A DNA stretch of 64,000 nucleotides, taken from Odiellus spinosus. Taxonomy: Eukaryota > Arthropoda > Arachnida > Opiliones > Phalangiidae. Positions 63,318 to 64,000 of the stretch are shown here, piece by piece (the first letter of the stretch is position 1; every line of letters starts with the position of its first letter). The notes under the pieces are model-generated. The model searched no databases. It had not been told where the DNA came from and saw only the letters and a list, made by a program, of their open reading frames with translations. The stretch lies in NCBI GenBank assembly GCA_963920705.1, contig OY987236.1, forward strand, positions 8,542,190 through 8,606,189, written 5' to 3'. Made by a program: the position numbers and the translations under genes.

Positions 63318-63672
63318 ATGACATCAGAAGCCGATGAAACCCTCCAAATTTGAAGTCTATTACTCCCTGGTCTTGTCTACCCCTCTCTGTATGGGTTAAT
63401 TTCATAAAGCGCGATTCGTACGCCTCCTAACGGTAGATATTTTCGGAGCGAGAGTTCGTCGAGCGAATATCTCTAGCAGCCTTGGAGTTCGTCAAAAAAC
63501 GTCGTCGTTTGTGGAAAGAGCGAATTTCCAATTTTCCGTAGACAGGGGGGGGTATGAAGAAGACCCCTCCGATCTCGTAAAATTGGGAATTTTACCCATA
63601 CAGAGAGGAACGCTATATCGAACATTAGAGTAGTAGACTTCAAAGGATGGTTTCATCTACTTCTGATGACAT
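63318..63672. mobile_element. 355-bp palindromic element near the window end
   Basis: Left arm ATGACATCAGAAGCCGATGA..., continuing to GAAGTCTATTACTC, mirrors the right arm ending TCATCTACTTCTGATGACAT. A second stem pairs CCTCTCTGTATGGGT (about 63381-63395) with ACCCATACAGAGAGG (about 63594-63608). The interior is CpG-rich and includes a G8 run near 63545. It is non-coding, with no clear flanking duplication. Confidence 0.68.
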
Positions 63673-64000
63673 GTATTTTGAATAAAATTATTTTAATTTT
63701 CACTGAAGTTTTATTATAATTTATAGTGTTAGTTTATTAATATTGTTTTGCTATTTGCTATTCGTTGGGCAAATTGATCTGATATCATCTCAGGAAAAAT
63801 TAAGTATAATAAGAATCTTCTCAATGATACGACGTAAGTTTCTGACGTGGCAGACTACGATAAAAATAATTCTAACAATACTGATCTGGCAACGTCACAT
63901 CGTTATAGCTTTTAGTCCTTTTACCATTCAGAGTGGGGGCTGGGTGACGTATCAATATCTTCCGACCAATCTAAGACTTAAGGTCCCTAAAAACTACGAT

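Larger units (their letters stand above)
43100..64000. other. Gene desert dominated by repeats
   Basis: Apart from the listed elements and arrays, no gene is recognised. A CpG-rich stretch at 55439-55510 (GGTGACGTCGATGACGTGAG, then GCCTCGCGAGGCCGCCGCCG) is the only other composition outlier. The 67-codon frame ending there is not recognisable. 43.9-48.4 kb is featureless AT-rich DNA. Confidence 0.45.

Noticed and set aside
1-64000. tRNA and rRNA genes
   Set aside because: I looked for GGTTCGA-type B boxes with a matching acceptor stem and A box and found none convincing. No conserved rRNA segments were recognised. A tRNAscan/Infernal run would be decisive.

Overview
This is AT-rich nuclear DNA from an animal. 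The window holds one well-supported protein-coding gene, split by GT-AG introns, in a large gene-poor background of short palindromic DNA transposons (MITEs), minisatellites, simple repeats and old dispersed repeats. The introns, the TIR/TSD elements and the 12-helix MFSD4/NaGLT1-type transporter point to a metazoan. A TATA box followed 32 bp later by a TCAGT initiator is typical of arthropod core promoters, so an arthropod is my best guess. The species cannot be determined from the sequence.

Gene: exons at 6354-6485, 6973-7099, 7879-8037 and 8812-9803 join in frame into a 469-residue major facilitator superfamily protein. It resembles sodium-dependent glucose transporter 1 (NaGLT1/MFSD4B) and its relatives. 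Its 3' end (last codons plus 3' UTR) is followed by two further degenerate copies of the same segment (10017-10575), a partial tandem duplication of the gene tail. The first canonical AATAAA signals lie inside those copies.

Mobile DNA: two near-identical 316-bp palindromic elements (2754-3069 and 24420-24735) each have a different, exact 7-bp target-site duplication. A third element (4944-5234), also starting CAAGAA and also with a 7-bp duplication, sits inside another palindromic element (4905-5448). Other inverted-repeat elements lie at 4051-4277, 27399-27540, 32063-32445 (5-bp duplication), 36838-37127, 48465-48595, 57019-57255, 59408-59575 (hAT-like, exact 8-bp duplication) and 63318-63672. 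A ~200-bp element occurs at 42520-42745 and, inverted, at 58165-58410. None encodes a transposase, so all are non-autonomous.

Tandem arrays: 40-bp units at 14420-14745, 35-bp at 25651-25755, 23-bp at 35109-35925, 30/27-bp at 41930-42490, 30-bp at 49437-50035, 39-bp at 53630-53840 and 23-bp at 61269-61650. Several produce long stop-free frames that look like proteins but are repeat artefacts.

The remaining sequence (about 10.6-64 kb) shows no convincing exon, tRNA or rRNA. It contains a few CpG-rich or CRE-rich patches (19.6, 20.5, 27.7, 31.0 and 55.4 kb) that could be regulatory DNA of genes outside the window. I did not find a novel multi-gene system. The most noteworthy observations are the 7-bp-duplication MITE family, the nested insertion, the duplicated gene tail and a degenerate dispersed repeat family built around a GACT-TTAG-GTTAA core.
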